A stretch of 64,000 nt of DNA, taken from an uncultured Roseburia sp. (GTDB lineage: Bacteria; Bacillota; Clostridia; Lachnospirales; Lachnospiraceae). The DNA is taken from NCBI GenBank assembly GCA_900539115.1, contig UQAQ01000011.1, positions 1 to 64,000 of the forward strand, read 5' to 3'. The notes under the pieces were generated by a model, which was not told where the DNA came from, did no database searches, and saw only the letters and a list, made by a program, of their open reading frames with translations. Both the position numbers and the translations under genes were made by a program. How positions within the stretch are numbered: the first letter of the stretch is position 1; each line of letters starts with the position of its first letter. Below are positions 8,573-17,516 of this stretch, piece after piece.

Positions 8573-9376
8573 ATGAAGTTGATAAAAAGAAGCATTTCAC
8601 TCGCTTTGGCTGCAGCTTTCCTGATTACCGGGATGCTCGGTGCTGTTCCCGCACAGGAAACACAGGCTGCTCCTCGTTTGAGTAAAAGCTCGGTAACATT
8701 GACCATTGGAAAAAGCACGACACTTCGTGTGAAAGGAACAACCGAAAAAATCGTGTGGCGTTCCACTAAAAAATCCGTTGCTTCGGTAAATTCCAAAGGA
8801 AAAGTCGTTGCAAAAAAACCGGGAAGCGCACGTATCTGTGCGAAGTTTTCCGGCAAGAAGCTGTTCTGTAACGTAACCGTAAACGGTTCATCTGCGGATA
8901 CGAAAACCGGTGGCAGATTGAATCCGCTTTCTGCTTACAAAGAACATACGATCAATTATTATGATGATGGGAAAAAGATTGGTACGTTTAAGATCAAATT
9001 AAACTCCTTCCTTTCCGGACAGAAAGCAAGTGAAAAGATATTGTCTAATCCGGAAAACCTGAAACCTACCAATTCACAGGAATACATTTATTTCCAGTTT
9101 AATGTGAAATATGTAACGGGAACCGAGGTCGTAGATCTGAAAGATGTATTTAGTTATTATTACAATATTTTTGATTCTACCGGGACAAAGCAATTGGAAA
9201 ATATTGACTGGGGATTCTTCTTTGAATTGATGGAAGATCTCAGTGATGTAACACTCTCACCGGGTCAGTCAAGCAAATGTTCCAAGGCGATATTGGTAAG
9301 CAAAGGAAACACTCCGGTTCTGTATCGAATCCGCACCGGACGTACTTCTTACACTTGGTTTACTACAAAAAAATAA
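8573..9376 (+). CDS. Secreted protein with bacterial Ig-like (Big_2) domain
   Basis: Two ATGs (8567 and 8573) follow the RBS AGAGAGG. I prefer 8573, which gives usual 9-nt spacing and starts MKLIKRSISLALAAA. The protein is about 267 residues: a signal peptide ending near AQETQAA, a Big_2 domain (about 33-105; KSSVTLTIGKSTTLRVKG, then IVWRSTKKSVASVNSKGKV and PGSARICAKF), and a C-terminal beta-rich region with no recognised motif (possibly DUF4352/5067-like). It is monocistronic, with its own promoter and terminator, and divergent from the agr operon. Function is unknown; a cell-surface or secreted role is inferred. Confidence 0.8.
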   Translation: MKLIKRSISLALAAAFLITGMLGAVPAQETQAAPRLSKSSVTLTIGKSTTLRVKGTTEKIVWRSTKKSVASVNSKGKVVAKKPGSARICAKFSGKKLFCNVTVNGSSADTKTGGRLNPLSAYKEHTINYYDDGKKIGTFKIKLNSFLSGQKASEKILSNPENLKPTNSQEYIYFQFNVKYVTGTEVVDLKDVFSYYYNIFDSTGTKQLENIDWGFFFELMEDLSDVTLSPGQSSKCSKAILVSKGNTPVLYRIRTGRTSYTWFTTKK

Positions 9377-9386
9377 TCCGCATAAC

Positions 9387-9426
9387 AAAGGGACTGTAAA
9401 TCATTTACAGCCCCTTTTATTTTTAA
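9387..9426. terminator. Bidirectional intrinsic terminator
   Basis: AAAGGGACTGTAAAT and ATTTACAGCCCCTTTT form a long stem followed by TTTTATTTTT on the plus strand. It lies between the convergent Ig-like gene and sigE. Confidence 0.8.
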
Positions 9427-10172
9427 CACTCTCCTTCCAGGCGGAGCATTTCTTTCTTAAGTCGCTTCATAATCTTTTTTTCCAGTCTTGATATGTAACT
9501 TTGTGAAATCCCCATGCAGTCGGCAACTTCTTTTTGTGTCTTTTCACCCCCTTCATAGTCCGCAAGGCCAAACCGCATATGAATGATCTTACGTTCCCTC
9601 TCACTTAATGTCGAAAGTGCTTTCTTCAATAATTTGATATCCACCTCCCTCTCAATATCCTTGTAAATGATATCTTCACTCGTACCAAGAATGTCGGAAA
9701 GCAGCAGTTCATTGCCATCCCAGTCTACATTCAGTGGTTCATCGATGGAAACTTCCATCTTAATTTTACTGTTTCTCCGCAGATACATCAAAATTTCGTT
9801 TTCGATGCAGCGGGAAGCATAGGTCGCCAGTTTTATCTTCTTGTCTGCACGAAATGTGTTGATTGCCTTGATAAGACCAATGGTTCCGATCGAGATGAGG
9901 TCCTCAACCCCGACTCCGGTATTGTCAAATTTTTTGGCTATGTAGACAACCAGACGCAGATTGTGCTCTACCAGTTTGTTTTTGGCCGCCTCCGGATTCT
10001 CTCCGGACAATCCCTCGATACAGGCCGCCTCTTCTTCTGCCTCCAATGGTGCCGGCAAAATCTCCGCACCGCCGATATAATGAATATCACCTCCTTGATG
10101 AAACAGCATACTCTTCCAGTCCTGCATCATGCGAAACTGAAACCGATTTGGCATTGACAACCGCAATAACAT
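9423..10172 (-). CDS. sigE: RNA polymerase sporulation sigma factor SigE (pro-form)
   Basis: A 249-residue sigma-70-family protein with region 2 (NLRLVVYIAKKFDNTG, DLISIGTIGLIKAINTF, ASRCIENEILMYLRR) and region 4 (LSERERKIIHMRFGL, VADCMGISQSYISRLEK). The N-terminal extension ending in HYIGGAEILPAPL is the pro-sequence removed by SpoIIGA. The gene follows spoIIGA by 20 nt, which distinguishes it from sigK. It drives early mother-cell gene expression during sporulation and marks the organism as a spore former. Confidence 0.95.
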   Translation of the reverse strand: MLLRLSMPNRFQFRMMQDWKSMLFHQGGDIHYIGGAEILPAPLEAEEEAACIEGLSGENPEAAKNKLVEHNLRLVVYIAKKFDNTGVGVEDLISIGTIGLIKAINTFRADKKIKLATYASRCIENEILMYLRRNSKIKMEVSIDEPLNVDWDGNELLLSDILGTSEDIIYKDIEREVDIKLLKKALSTLSERERKIIHMRFGLADYEGGEKTQKEVADCMGISQSYISRLEKKIMKRLKKEMLRLEGEC

Positions 10173-10192
10173 GAAAATTCCTCCTAGTCCTT

Positions 10193-11044
10193 TTAGTTTT
10201 GTTTAAATATCCCGCTATGGAATAAGATATCAAATCCGGCATCGTTTGACAGGCATTTATCATATATCCCTAACCATTCCCGATCCTTACTGATTCGTTT
10301 CCCGTCAGGCAGCCGGATTTCCATCTTATCCACCAATATTCCCGGAAGAAAGCCACGCTCTTCTCCCACGGAATGATATGGTATATAACGCAAAAGCAAC
10401 GTTTCTCCGTTGTTTATCATCCCTTCACTTAGTGCCTCAGAAAGTTCTGTTTCCTCTTCCTGCGTGAGAAGTTTTTGAAACAACTCTTTTGTCACAATGG
10501 ATACCCCGGCACCGCTGACCGGCTCTGCCAGACGGTTTCCCGTATCGAAAAAACCGGTTCCCTGTACCGATTTTCCATGCCATATCAGCCGTGTTTCATA
10601 CATGTACTGTTCCGGCATCCGATTCCCCAGTGTCCGCCGTACTGCCCCTGCTGCCAATTGTATTCCGATGCTTCCTCCCAAAAGGAAACCAAGCGAAATA
10701 CTATGTAATCCTAAAAATTCACGAATTCCAAATAACGTTCCGGAAACGGCAGCCGCAGTCAGATAAAATCCGACCACGCAGCGAAGATGTCCCCGGAAAT
10801 TCATTTTGCCATAGACAAAACGAATCAGGATTGACGTTCCTGCAGCATAGACCAAAATCCAGAGAATCCATCTGGTACGAATCCCAAGTATCACAACCAG
10901 CACACCAAGCAGCGCCCCCAGCCCTGCCCCTGCTATGCTCCTTGCGGAAACAGCAGGTTTTCTGCGCCAGTAATTCAGTATCTGAAACACTTGCAGATTC
11001 ATAAGAAAGTTGACAAAAAAGAAGATATCAATGTATACTTTCAT
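10193..11044 (-). CDS. spoIIGA: Sigma-E processing peptidase SpoIIGA
   Basis: A membrane aspartic protease that matures pro-SigE at the sporulation septum. Five hydrophobic segments fill residues 1-135. The cytoplasmic domain carries FFDTGNRL with catalytic Asp167. The frame is open to an ATG at 11053, but the GAGG site is only 1 nt from it; the ATG at 11044 has 10-nt spacing and gives the family start MKVYIDIFFF. It is about 283 residues, usual for the family, and co-transcribed with sigE. Confidence 0.93.
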   Translation of the reverse strand: MKVYIDIFFFVNFLMNLQVFQILNYWRRKPAVSARSIAGAGLGALLGVLVVILGIRTRWILWILVYAAGTSILIRFVYGKMNFRGHLRCVVGFYLTAAAVSGTLFGIREFLGLHSISLGFLLGGSIGIQLAAGAVRRTLGNRMPEQYMYETRLIWHGKSVQGTGFFDTGNRLAEPVSGAGVSIVTKELFQKLLTQEEETELSEALSEGMINNGETLLLRYIPYHSVGEERGFLPGILVDKMEIRLPDGKRISKDREWLGIYDKCLSNDAGFDILFHSGIFKQN

Positions 11045-11085
11045 ACATGTCATTCCTCATTCTTTTTATGCTTTTGCATAGTCTT

Positions 11086-11118
11086 ATCATAGCGGATCCG
11101 ACGAGATTATTTTGTCAA
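11086..11118 (-). promoter_or_regulatory. spoIIG promoter with 21-bp spacer and Spo0A-like box
   Basis: On the minus strand, a perfect -35 TTGACA (11113-11118) and -10 TATGAT (11086-11091) are separated by 21 bp instead of 17. The B. subtilis spoIIG promoter is known for a similarly long (22-bp) spacer and for Spo0A binding over the -35. Here TTTGACAAA (11111-11119) overlaps the -35 and differs by one base from the 0A-box form TTCGACAAA. Confidence 0.7.
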
Positions 11119-11175
11119 ATTCGGGCGGAAGAATCCTAAAATATTTCCTGCCATATCGACATAGATAGACAGAAA

Positions 11176-11211
11176 AAAAGACTCTTCCCGACAAATAGGG
11201 AAAAGTCTTTA
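11176..11211 (-). terminator. Intrinsic terminator after the S66 peptidase gene
   Basis: On the minus strand AAAGACTTTTCCC and GGGAAGAGTCTTT form a 13-bp stem with one mismatch, followed by seven T residues. Confidence 0.8.
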
Positions 11212-11238
11212 TCTAATTTTGTCAAATGCCGTCAATGC

Positions 11239-12264
11239 TTATTCAAATTTCATCGAAAAAGAAAGGCTGCCTGAATCATAGTCAAATGTTCCGAGTGCCC
11301 CATTGACAATTGTAAATTGAGGCGACTTGTGTCCGATATCTGCATCAAACACAATTGGCACATGCAGTTCGGATAAGATCACCTCGACAGCTTCCACATA
11401 CGTATGATCCGTAAACGACTCAAACATACATGGTCTGCCAAATACAAAGCCTTTTGCCGTATCAAACCAGCCCGCTTCCTTTAACTGCCATAGCCCCCTT
11501 GTCAGCGAATCGCTGTCAAGAGAAAAACTCTCCAGATACCATAAGATTCCATCCTCTTTGTATTTCTGCACAAATTCTTTTGTCTTATCAAAACGGGTTC
11601 CGACCAGATTTAATAAGACATCCACGCATCCTCCTAACAGCCTTCCGTTTATGGATATTTTTTCCAATTCCCGTTCGTTCTGTCTTGCAAAACAAACGGA
11701 TTTTTTATCGATATGATACCCTTCTTCCGGAGACTCGCGGTCATAAAAATCATCTTCATATCCTTCAAATGTTTTTTGTATTACCGGATTTCCCGTCATA
11801 CACGCATAATTATAATTTACCGCATCGTGCCATGGCTGCATGGAAAAATCGTTAAAATGATTCCCGTAAACACTTGCTGTATCACACAATGTCGTAATGG
11901 TATACGTAAGTCCTGTATTGTCCGAAAATCCCTGAAACCAAGTCGGATTTTCCCGGATTTTCTGAAAATCCAAAAGAGGCAGTATTTCCATCAGAAAATC
12001 TCCGCCTTTGGCTGAAAAGATATAGGACACTCCCGGATCCGTGATAAGGCCCATCAGCTGTTCTGCTCGTTCTGTCTTTTCGCTGCTTCGCCCTCTTCCA
12101 TCGCTTGTCCTTACATTTTCGGTCTCGCGGATCGCATACCCCAGACTCTCCATCTTTTTGACCGCAAGATCCAGCCGCTGATAATCCATTTCTTTGCGGT
12201 TTCCATCTGACGGCGCAGTAATTCCGATCGTATCGCCTTTTTGTAAAAATTTTGGATATTTCAT
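11239..12264 (-). CDS. S66-family LD-carboxypeptidase-like protein
   Basis: A 341-residue protein. The start MKYPKFLQKGDTIGITAPS matches the S66 family. The nucleophile elbow is GFSDNT (Ser114). The other two triad positions are probably the Glu in WYLESFS and the His in DADIGHKSP. Family members cleave the L,D bond of murein tetrapeptides (LdcA) or detoxify microcin-like peptides (MccF); sequence alone does not decide. It is a single gene with its own terminator, divergent from cyclophilin. There is no signal peptide, so it acts in the cytoplasm. Confidence 0.85.
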   Translation of the reverse strand: MKYPKFLQKGDTIGITAPSDGNRKEMDYQRLDLAVKKMESLGYAIRETENVRTSDGRGRSSEKTERAEQLMGLITDPGVSYIFSAKGGDFLMEILPLLDFQKIRENPTWFQGFSDNTGLTYTITTLCDTASVYGNHFNDFSMQPWHDAVNYNYACMTGNPVIQKTFEGYEDDFYDRESPEEGYHIDKKSVCFARQNERELEKISINGRLLGGCVDVLLNLVGTRFDKTKEFVQKYKEDGILWYLESFSLDSDSLTRGLWQLKEAGWFDTAKGFVFGRPCMFESFTDHTYVEAVEVILSELHVPIVFDADIGHKSPQFTIVNGALGTFDYDSGSLSFSMKFE

Positions 12265-12284
12265 GTCAGTCCTCCGTTTCTCTC

Positions 12285-12313
12285 TTGAAATCCATTCCCT
12301 TTTCTAGTATACT
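12285..12313 (+). promoter_or_regulatory. SigA-type promoter of the cyclophilin gene
   Basis: TTGAAA (12285-12290), 17-bp spacer, TATACT (12308-12313), 36 nt before the start codon. Confidence 0.7.
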
Positions 12314-12349
12314 TGATAGTACATAACATGTAAAGGAAGGAAATAAATT

Positions 12350-12874
12350 ATGGCAGAAAAAAATCCTATTGTCACATTGGAAGTGGCAGATTATGAACCA
12401 ATTAAAATCGAACTTTATCCTGAAATTGCACCAAATACTGTGAACAATTTCATTTCCCTTGTCAATCAGGGATTTTATAACGGATTAACTTTTCACCGCA
12501 TTATCAAAGACTTTATGATCCAGGGCGGATGTCCGGACGGAAACGGTACCGGCGGACCAGACTACAGCATCAAAGGTGAATTCTCCGGAAACGGCTTTAA
12601 AAATGACTTAAAGCATACCGCAGGTGTTATCTCCATGGCACGTTCCATGATGCCGGATTCTGCCGGTTCCCAGTTCTTCATCATGCATAAAGATGCTCCA
12701 CATCTTGACGGTCAGTACGCCGCTTTCGGTAAAGTAATCGAAGGTCTCGACGTTGTTGACCGAATTGCTTGTGTAGATACCGATTATGGCGATATGCCAT
12801 TGACACCGGTTGTCATGACAAAAGTCAGCGTAGACACTTTTGGAGAAGATTATCCGGAACCGATTAAGCTTTAA
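12350..12874 (+). CDS. Cyclophilin-type peptidyl-prolyl isomerase
   Basis: A 174-residue single-domain cyclophilin with FHRIIKDFMIQGG and SAGSQFFIMHKDAPHLDGQYAAFGKV, which carry the catalytic Arg and substrate-binding residues. There is no signal peptide, so it is cytosolic. RBS GGAAGGAAA lies 7 nt upstream. It is monocistronic, convergent with miaB, and shares a bidirectional terminator with it. Confidence 0.93.
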   Translation: MAEKNPIVTLEVADYEPIKIELYPEIAPNTVNNFISLVNQGFYNGLTFHRIIKDFMIQGGCPDGNGTGGPDYSIKGEFSGNGFKNDLKHTAGVISMARSMMPDSAGSQFFIMHKDAPHLDGQYAAFGKVIEGLDVVDRIACVDTDYGDMPLTPVVMTKVSVDTFGEDYPEPIKL

Positions 12875-12877
12875 AAA

Positions 12878-12893
12878 GTAACTACGTAACTAC
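12878..12893. repeat. Tandem GTAACTAC repeat beside terminator
   Basis: Two perfect copies of the octamer GTAACTAC (12878-12885 and 12886-12893) directly precede the terminator. Related GTTACG/GTAAC motifs occur at 49833-49853 and 54156-54213. Confidence 0.5.
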
Positions 12894-12936
12894 AAAAAAG
12901 CACGAAGACCGACACTTCCTTTCTTCGTGCTTTTTT
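12894..12936. terminator. Bidirectional terminator between cyclophilin and miaB
   Basis: AAAAAAGCACGAAG and CTTCGTGCTTTTTT form a perfect stem with A- and T-runs on both sides, so it can end both convergent transcripts. Confidence 0.88.
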
Positions 12937-12953
12937 ATGTGTGTCAGATTCTC

Positions 12954-14411
12954 CTACTGAATCTCTCCCATAAAGTAAAATCCTTTACTTTCCGTCAATT
13001 TTACTTTACATATTTTTCCAATCAGCTTTTTATCTCCCGGACAATGCACCACGGCATTAGAGGACAATCTTCCCGTGATCAGATTTTCATCATGATCGTT
13101 GACTTCTTCCATCAACGCCTCGACGATCTCGCCCTCTTTGGCATCTGTGATTTCCGTTGAAATCTCATGGATTACATCCAAAAGTCTTGCAAAACGTTCT
13201 TTTACCACGTCTTCCGGAACCTGATTTTCCATTCTTGCCGCCGGAGTGCCGGTCCGTTTGGAATAAATAAACGAATACACACTGTCATAGCGGACTTTCC
13301 TAACGACATCCAAGGTTTCCTCAAAATCTTCTTCCGTCTCTCCCGGAAAACCTACGATCAAATCCGTCGTCAAGGAAATATTTGGCATTTTCTCCTTGAT
13401 TCGTGCAACAAGATCCAGATACTGCTCCTTCGTATAATGACGGTTCATTTTTTTCAAAATTTCCGTACTTCCGGACTGCAGAGGCAAATGAAGGTGCGTA
13501 CAGATTTTCTTACTTTTTGCCATTACCTCGATCAGTTCCTCTGACAGATCTTTCGGATGCGATGTCATAAAGCGGATGCGCTCCAAACCTTCAATCTTTT
13601 CCACTTCCTGTAAAAGTTCCGCAAATGTCATCGGTTCTTCAAGTGTCTTTCCATAAGAATTGACATTTTGCCCGAGAAGCATGATCTCAATGACACCATC
13701 CGCCACAAGGTTTTTAATCTCGCGGAGAATTTCTTCCGGTTTCCGGCTTCGTTCCCGGCCGCGCACATAAGGCACGATACAGTATGTGCAGAAATTATTG
13801 CAGCCATACATGATATTCACGCCCGCCTTAAACGGATATTTGCGGACGCTTGGCAGATCTTCCACGATGCCCTCTGCTTCTTTCCAGATATCCAATACCA
13901 TGCGGTCCGACTGAATCCTCGTATAAAGCAGTTCTGCCAATTTATAGACATTATGCGTACCAAAAACAAGATCGACAAACGGATAGCTTTTCTGTATTTT
14001 TTCTACGACTGTAGGCTCTTGCATCATACAACCGCACATCGCAATTTTCATCGCCGGATTTTTCTTTTTTTGATTTTTCATATATCCCAGTCTGCCGTAA
14101 ACTTTCAAATTGGCATTTTCACGGACTGTACACGTATTATAGAGGACAAAGTCCGCCACCGGCTCTTCGACCGTCTCATAGCCGATATACGAAAGAATGG
14201 CCTCCAGTTTTTCGGAATCTCTGGCATTCATCTGGCATCCCATCGTCTGCATCGAAAGCGTCAGTTTCCTGCCAAGGCGTTTTTCTTCCTCTGCTGCCCA
14301 TTCTTTACATTTTTTCATAAAATAATACTGACGCAGAGGCTCCTCATTTGGCGCCTCTGCGTGTATATCCATAGCATCGATCTGTTCGTAATCAAACATT
14401 ATTTTCTCCAT
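12954..14411 (-). CDS. miaB: tRNA-2-methylthio-N6-dimethylallyladenosine synthase MiaB
   Basis: A 485-residue radical-SAM methylthiotransferase that methylthiolates i6A37 of tRNAs reading UNN codons. It shows the N-terminal UPF0004 domain (TMGCQMNARDSE plus further cluster Cys residues), the radical-SAM motif CNNFCTYC, and a C-terminal TRAM domain from about 420. There is an unusual N-terminal extension of about 50 residues before the UPF0004 domain, as in other Firmicutes MiaB. It stands 21 nt after the HtrA-like gene and may share its transcript. Confidence 0.95.
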   Translation of the reverse strand: MEKIMFDYEQIDAMDIHAEAPNEEPLRQYYFMKKCKEWAAEEEKRLGRKLTLSMQTMGCQMNARDSEKLEAILSYIGYETVEEPVADFVLYNTCTVRENANLKVYGRLGYMKNQKKKNPAMKIAMCGCMMQEPTVVEKIQKSYPFVDLVFGTHNVYKLAELLYTRIQSDRMVLDIWKEAEGIVEDLPSVRKYPFKAGVNIMYGCNNFCTYCIVPYVRGRERSRKPEEILREIKNLVADGVIEIMLLGQNVNSYGKTLEEPMTFAELLQEVEKIEGLERIRFMTSHPKDLSEELIEVMAKSKKICTHLHLPLQSGSTEILKKMNRHYTKEQYLDLVARIKEKMPNISLTTDLIVGFPGETEEDFEETLDVVRKVRYDSVYSFIYSKRTGTPAARMENQVPEDVVKERFARLLDVIHEISTEITDAKEGEIVEALMEEVNDHDENLITGRLSSNAVVHCPGDKKLIGKICKVKLTESKGFYFMGEIQ

Positions 14412-14432
14412 TCCGGGGAAAATAATTCCCCT

Positions 14433-15434
14433 TTATACATTATTTCCATTTTCTGTAATAATGGACGTAAGGATCGGCATCGCATCGGAGATCGGAATTG
14501 CAAATCCCATTCCTTCCACTTCCTCGGATGCAAATTTTGAGGAATTGATACCAATCACCTGTCCCTGTGAATCAACCAATGCCCCGCCGCTGTTTCCGGG
14601 ATTGATGGCGGCATCGGTCTGGATCAATTTCATCGTTGTCGTCTTTTCACTGCTGTTACTCTGACTTTGTTTGTTATTTTGGCTGTCAGACTGCTGACCC
14701 TGTCCACCAAACGGATCTGCCTGCTGCTGATCCTGCCGGCTGCTTGAATTATCACTTTCTGTGGCAATTTCACGGTCTTTCGCACTTACATAACCGACCG
14801 TCACACTGGTACCGTAACCGAGTGCATTTCCGATGGCAATCGCCTGCGCGCCGACTTTAATCTTTGTGCTGTCTCCGATATCTGCTACTTTGATGGTCGA
14901 CAATGTCGAGTCTTTCAGATCACTTTTATTTACCTTCACAACTGCCAGATCCGAAGAGGAATCGGTTCCAACTACTTTGGCAGATGCCGTTGACTCATCG
15001 GAAAATGTGATCTGCACTTCCGTGCTTCCTTCTACGACATGATTGTTTGTCGCCATATAAATCGCCTGATCGTCTTCTTTCATAATAATTCCCGAGCCGC
15101 TTCCTGATTGTTCATTCTGATATGTTCTTCCAAAGAAATCCTGTGTCTGTGAAACCACTTTCACATCGATCGCCACGATGGAAGGGAGAACATAATCTGC
15201 CACATCCGATACACCTGCAAGTTTACTATCGGATGTAGAAGCCGAAGTCTGTGTAATGCCGCTCGTACTGTCGTCCGACTGTTTTGTCGTTGTCGCAGCC
15301 GTTTTACTGCTTTGTGTCTGTGTGATACCGGAACCGGTTACCCGATTCAATGCATATTCTGTACCGGTAAATACCGAACCGCTAAGTACACCAAATGTGA
15401 CTGCGCCTGCTACTAATTTTATCATCTTTTTCAT
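14433..15434 (-). CDS. HtrA/DegP-type serine protease lacking a PDZ domain
   Basis: A trypsin-fold protease anchored by one N-terminal hydrophobic segment (MIKLVAGAVTFGVLSGSVF) and followed by a Ser/Thr/Gln-rich linker. The triad is His in ATNNHVVEG, Asp in SSDLAVVKV and Ser in NPGNSGGALV. It stops after FAIPISDAMPILTSII, exactly where HtrA proteins normally enter the PDZ domain, so it is protease-only. A second low-complexity Q/S/N stretch lies before the catalytic Ser. The frame is open to 15509, but the ATG at 15434 has GGAGG 8 nt upstream, giving 333 residues. Likely role: envelope protein quality control. Confidence 0.85.
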   Translation of the reverse strand: MKKMIKLVAGAVTFGVLSGSVFTGTEYALNRVTGSGITQTQSSKTAATTTKQSDDSTSGITQTSASTSDSKLAGVSDVADYVLPSIVAIDVKVVSQTQDFFGRTYQNEQSGSGSGIIMKEDDQAIYMATNNHVVEGSTEVQITFSDESTASAKVVGTDSSSDLAVVKVNKSDLKDSTLSTIKVADIGDSTKIKVGAQAIAIGNALGYGTSVTVGYVSAKDREIATESDNSSSRQDQQQADPFGGQGQQSDSQNNKQSQSNSSEKTTTMKLIQTDAAINPGNSGGALVDSQGQVIGINSSKFASEEVEGMGFAIPISDAMPILTSIITENGNNV

Positions 15435-15561
15435 CGTCGTTACCTCCGTTTTCATTCTTTCTTGGATTTCCTGTTTACAATAACAACTATACCGAATGAA
15501 TGTGGGCACTTTTTGTTTGTTTGTTGAAAAAGATGTGTGTAATTTATGTTTGTTTTGTGAA

Positions 15562-16689
15562 CTAAAAGGTTCCTAATATCCGGAGATTTGCCGATTCTTC
15601 TTTGACTCCGCGAAGTGCATTCTGTACCGCCGGCTCATCCAGATTTCCTTCGATGTCCACAAAAAATCGATACTCCCAATTTTTTCCTTCAATCGGACGT
15701 GACTCCAATTGAAGCATATTGAGTCCGTTAAATAAAAAATGTGACAAGATTCGGTAAAGGGCACCACACTCATGCGGCACCTCGATACAAAGTGCGATCT
15801 TATGACTTTCCGGCAGATAAATCGGCTCTTTTCCGATCACGATAAATCTCGTGCAGTTATTTTTCTCCTGCTGGATACTCTCCTGCAATACTTCCAAACC
15901 ATATTCTTTGGCCGCTCTCCTAGCTGCAATCGCCGCCTGCGTCTTATCTCCATCCTCTGCCACTTTCTTGGCTGCAGCGGCAGTATTGGAAAATTCTACC
16001 TGAACCATCTGCGGGTGTTCTTTCAAAAATCCGCTGCACTGCAGTAATCCCTGCGGATGGGAATACACCGTCTTAATATCCTCGATCCTGGTTCCCGGAA
16101 GGGCTACCAGACATTGATCAATTTTATTGACATACTGGCCGACAATGCTATTCGTATAATTCAAAAGCAGATCATAATTTGCTGTAATTCCACCGGTCGA
16201 CGAGTTCTCGATCGGCAATACGCCGTACTGCGCCTCCCCTTTTTCTACTGCTTCCATCACGCTCTGAAATGTCGGGCAGCTGATCCCATTGACCTCTTCT
16301 CCGAAAAAGTTTTCCATCGCCTGCTGGGTATGTGTCCCCGGCACACCAAAATAACAAACTTTGGTCTGTTCATCTACCGGAAGTTTGTCTGCTTTTACAA
16401 AATCTGACAGTTTTGTCGTCATTGGCAACACACCGTACTGGTATTTGCGGCTGATGGACATAATCTGGCTGAAAAGTTCCGTGATCGCGCGCTGATTAAA
16501 TTCATTGCTGGACATGGATTTCAGATTTCTTAATTTGTCGTCTTCTCTCTCTTTGTCATAGACCGGTTTTCCGGTTTCCAATTTATATTTTGCCACTTCG
16601 CTGGATTCTATCATTCGCTTTTCAAATAATTCGACGATCTGCTTATCAATCGCATCAATATGTTCTCTTGAAACTTTTAAATCTATCAC
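15562..16689 (-). CDS. pheA: Bifunctional chorismate mutase / prephenate dehydratase (P-protein)
   Basis: A 375-residue fusion: AroQ-type chorismate mutase (1-90; DAIDKQIVELFEKRM), prephenate dehydratase (about 108-285; GVPGTHTQQA, VLPIENSSTGGI, NNCTRF with the TRF motif) and an ACT domain (about 297-372; LESRPIEGKNWEYRFFVD) for phenylalanine feedback. It converts chorismate to phenylpyruvate. Its ATG overlaps the folBK stop by 4 nt, so it is read with the folate operon, an uncommon pairing that joins two chorismate-linked pathways. Confidence 0.95.
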   Translation of the reverse strand: MIDLKVSREHIDAIDKQIVELFEKRMIESSEVAKYKLETGKPVYDKEREDDKLRNLKSMSSNEFNQRAITELFSQIMSISRKYQYGVLPMTTKLSDFVKADKLPVDEQTKVCYFGVPGTHTQQAMENFFGEEVNGISCPTFQSVMEAVEKGEAQYGVLPIENSSTGGITANYDLLLNYTNSIVGQYVNKIDQCLVALPGTRIEDIKTVYSHPQGLLQCSGFLKEHPQMVQVEFSNTAAAAKKVAEDGDKTQAAIAARRAAKEYGLEVLQESIQQEKNNCTRFIVIGKEPIYLPESHKIALCIEVPHECGALYRILSHFLFNGLNMLQLESRPIEGKNWEYRFFVDIEGNLDEPAVQNALRGVKEESANLRILGTF

Positions 16690-17516
16690 TCGTCCATCTC
16701 TCCTTTTTTCAATTCTTCATACATCTGCATCACCGTTTTTCCGCTGACCGGATGACGCAGAAACGGTGCAATTTCCTGCAATGGTTCCAACACAAACTCC
16801 CGCAGTGGGATTTCTCTGTGTGGTACGATCAGATTTTCTTCCTGAATGATCTCCTCGCCATAAAAAAGGATATCAAGATCAATCGTGCGCGGTCCCCAAT
16901 GAATCTCTCTTACCCGGTTTCCTTCCTGCTCGAGCTGATGAAGAAACGTCAATAATTCCTGCGGCTGATACAACGTATCAAACGTAAATACCGTATTTAA
17001 AAATTTGTCCTGATCCAAATATCCATACGGCTCCGTCTCATACAACGATGCTCTCTGCAAATGGCGGCAGTTCTCATCTTTTTCAATTCCTTCAAAGGCG
17101 GCCTGCAGGTACGCTTCCTTATCTCCCATATTGGAACCGACGCCGACGTAGACTTTCTTCCATTTTCTGGATATTGTCACGGAAACCGTATCAAGTGGCA
17201 GTAAAATAGGCGCCCACGGCTTTTTCACCGAAATGTCCACTTGTTCCAGACACGGATAAGCATGCAGCAGAAGGTCTGCAAGCTTTTCCGCTATCGTTTC
17301 CAATAATTGGTATTGATTTTCCTGCATATGCTCATAGATCAAATGTGCCGCTTCCGCATAATTAACCGAGTACACAAGATCATCGGTCAATCCCGCTTTC
17401 TTCGTATCACAATACATCGTCGCAGACACTAAAAACTTCTGTCCCAGCACATTTTCTTCTTTTAATACTCCATGATGGCAGTAGCACTCTAAATCTTTTA
17501 TCTGAATCTGATCCAT
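16686..17516 (-). CDS. folBK: Dihydroneopterin aldolase / HPPK fusion
   Basis: A 276-residue fusion. FolB (1-115; LECYCHHGV, NYAEAAHLI, LLETIAEKLA) makes 6-hydroxymethyl-dihydropterin. FolK (from about 120; VYVGVGSNMGDKEAYL, TEPYGYLDQDKFLN, WGPRTIDLDILFYG) pyrophosphorylates it. The start abuts the folP stop. It is the third gene of folE-folP-folBK-pheA, which is the biosynthetic order from GTP to dihydropteroate except for the aldolase fusion. Confidence 0.95.
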   Translation of the reverse strand: MDQIQIKDLECYCHHGVLKEENVLGQKFLVSATMYCDTKKAGLTDDLVYSVNYAEAAHLIYEHMQENQYQLLETIAEKLADLLLHAYPCLEQVDISVKKPWAPILLPLDTVSVTISRKWKKVYVGVGSNMGDKEAYLQAAFEGIEKDENCRHLQRASLYETEPYGYLDQDKFLNTVFTFDTLYQPQELLTFLHQLEQEGNRVREIHWGPRTIDLDILFYGEEIIQEENLIVPHREIPLREFVLEPLQEIAPFLRHPVSGKTVMQMYEELKKGEMDE

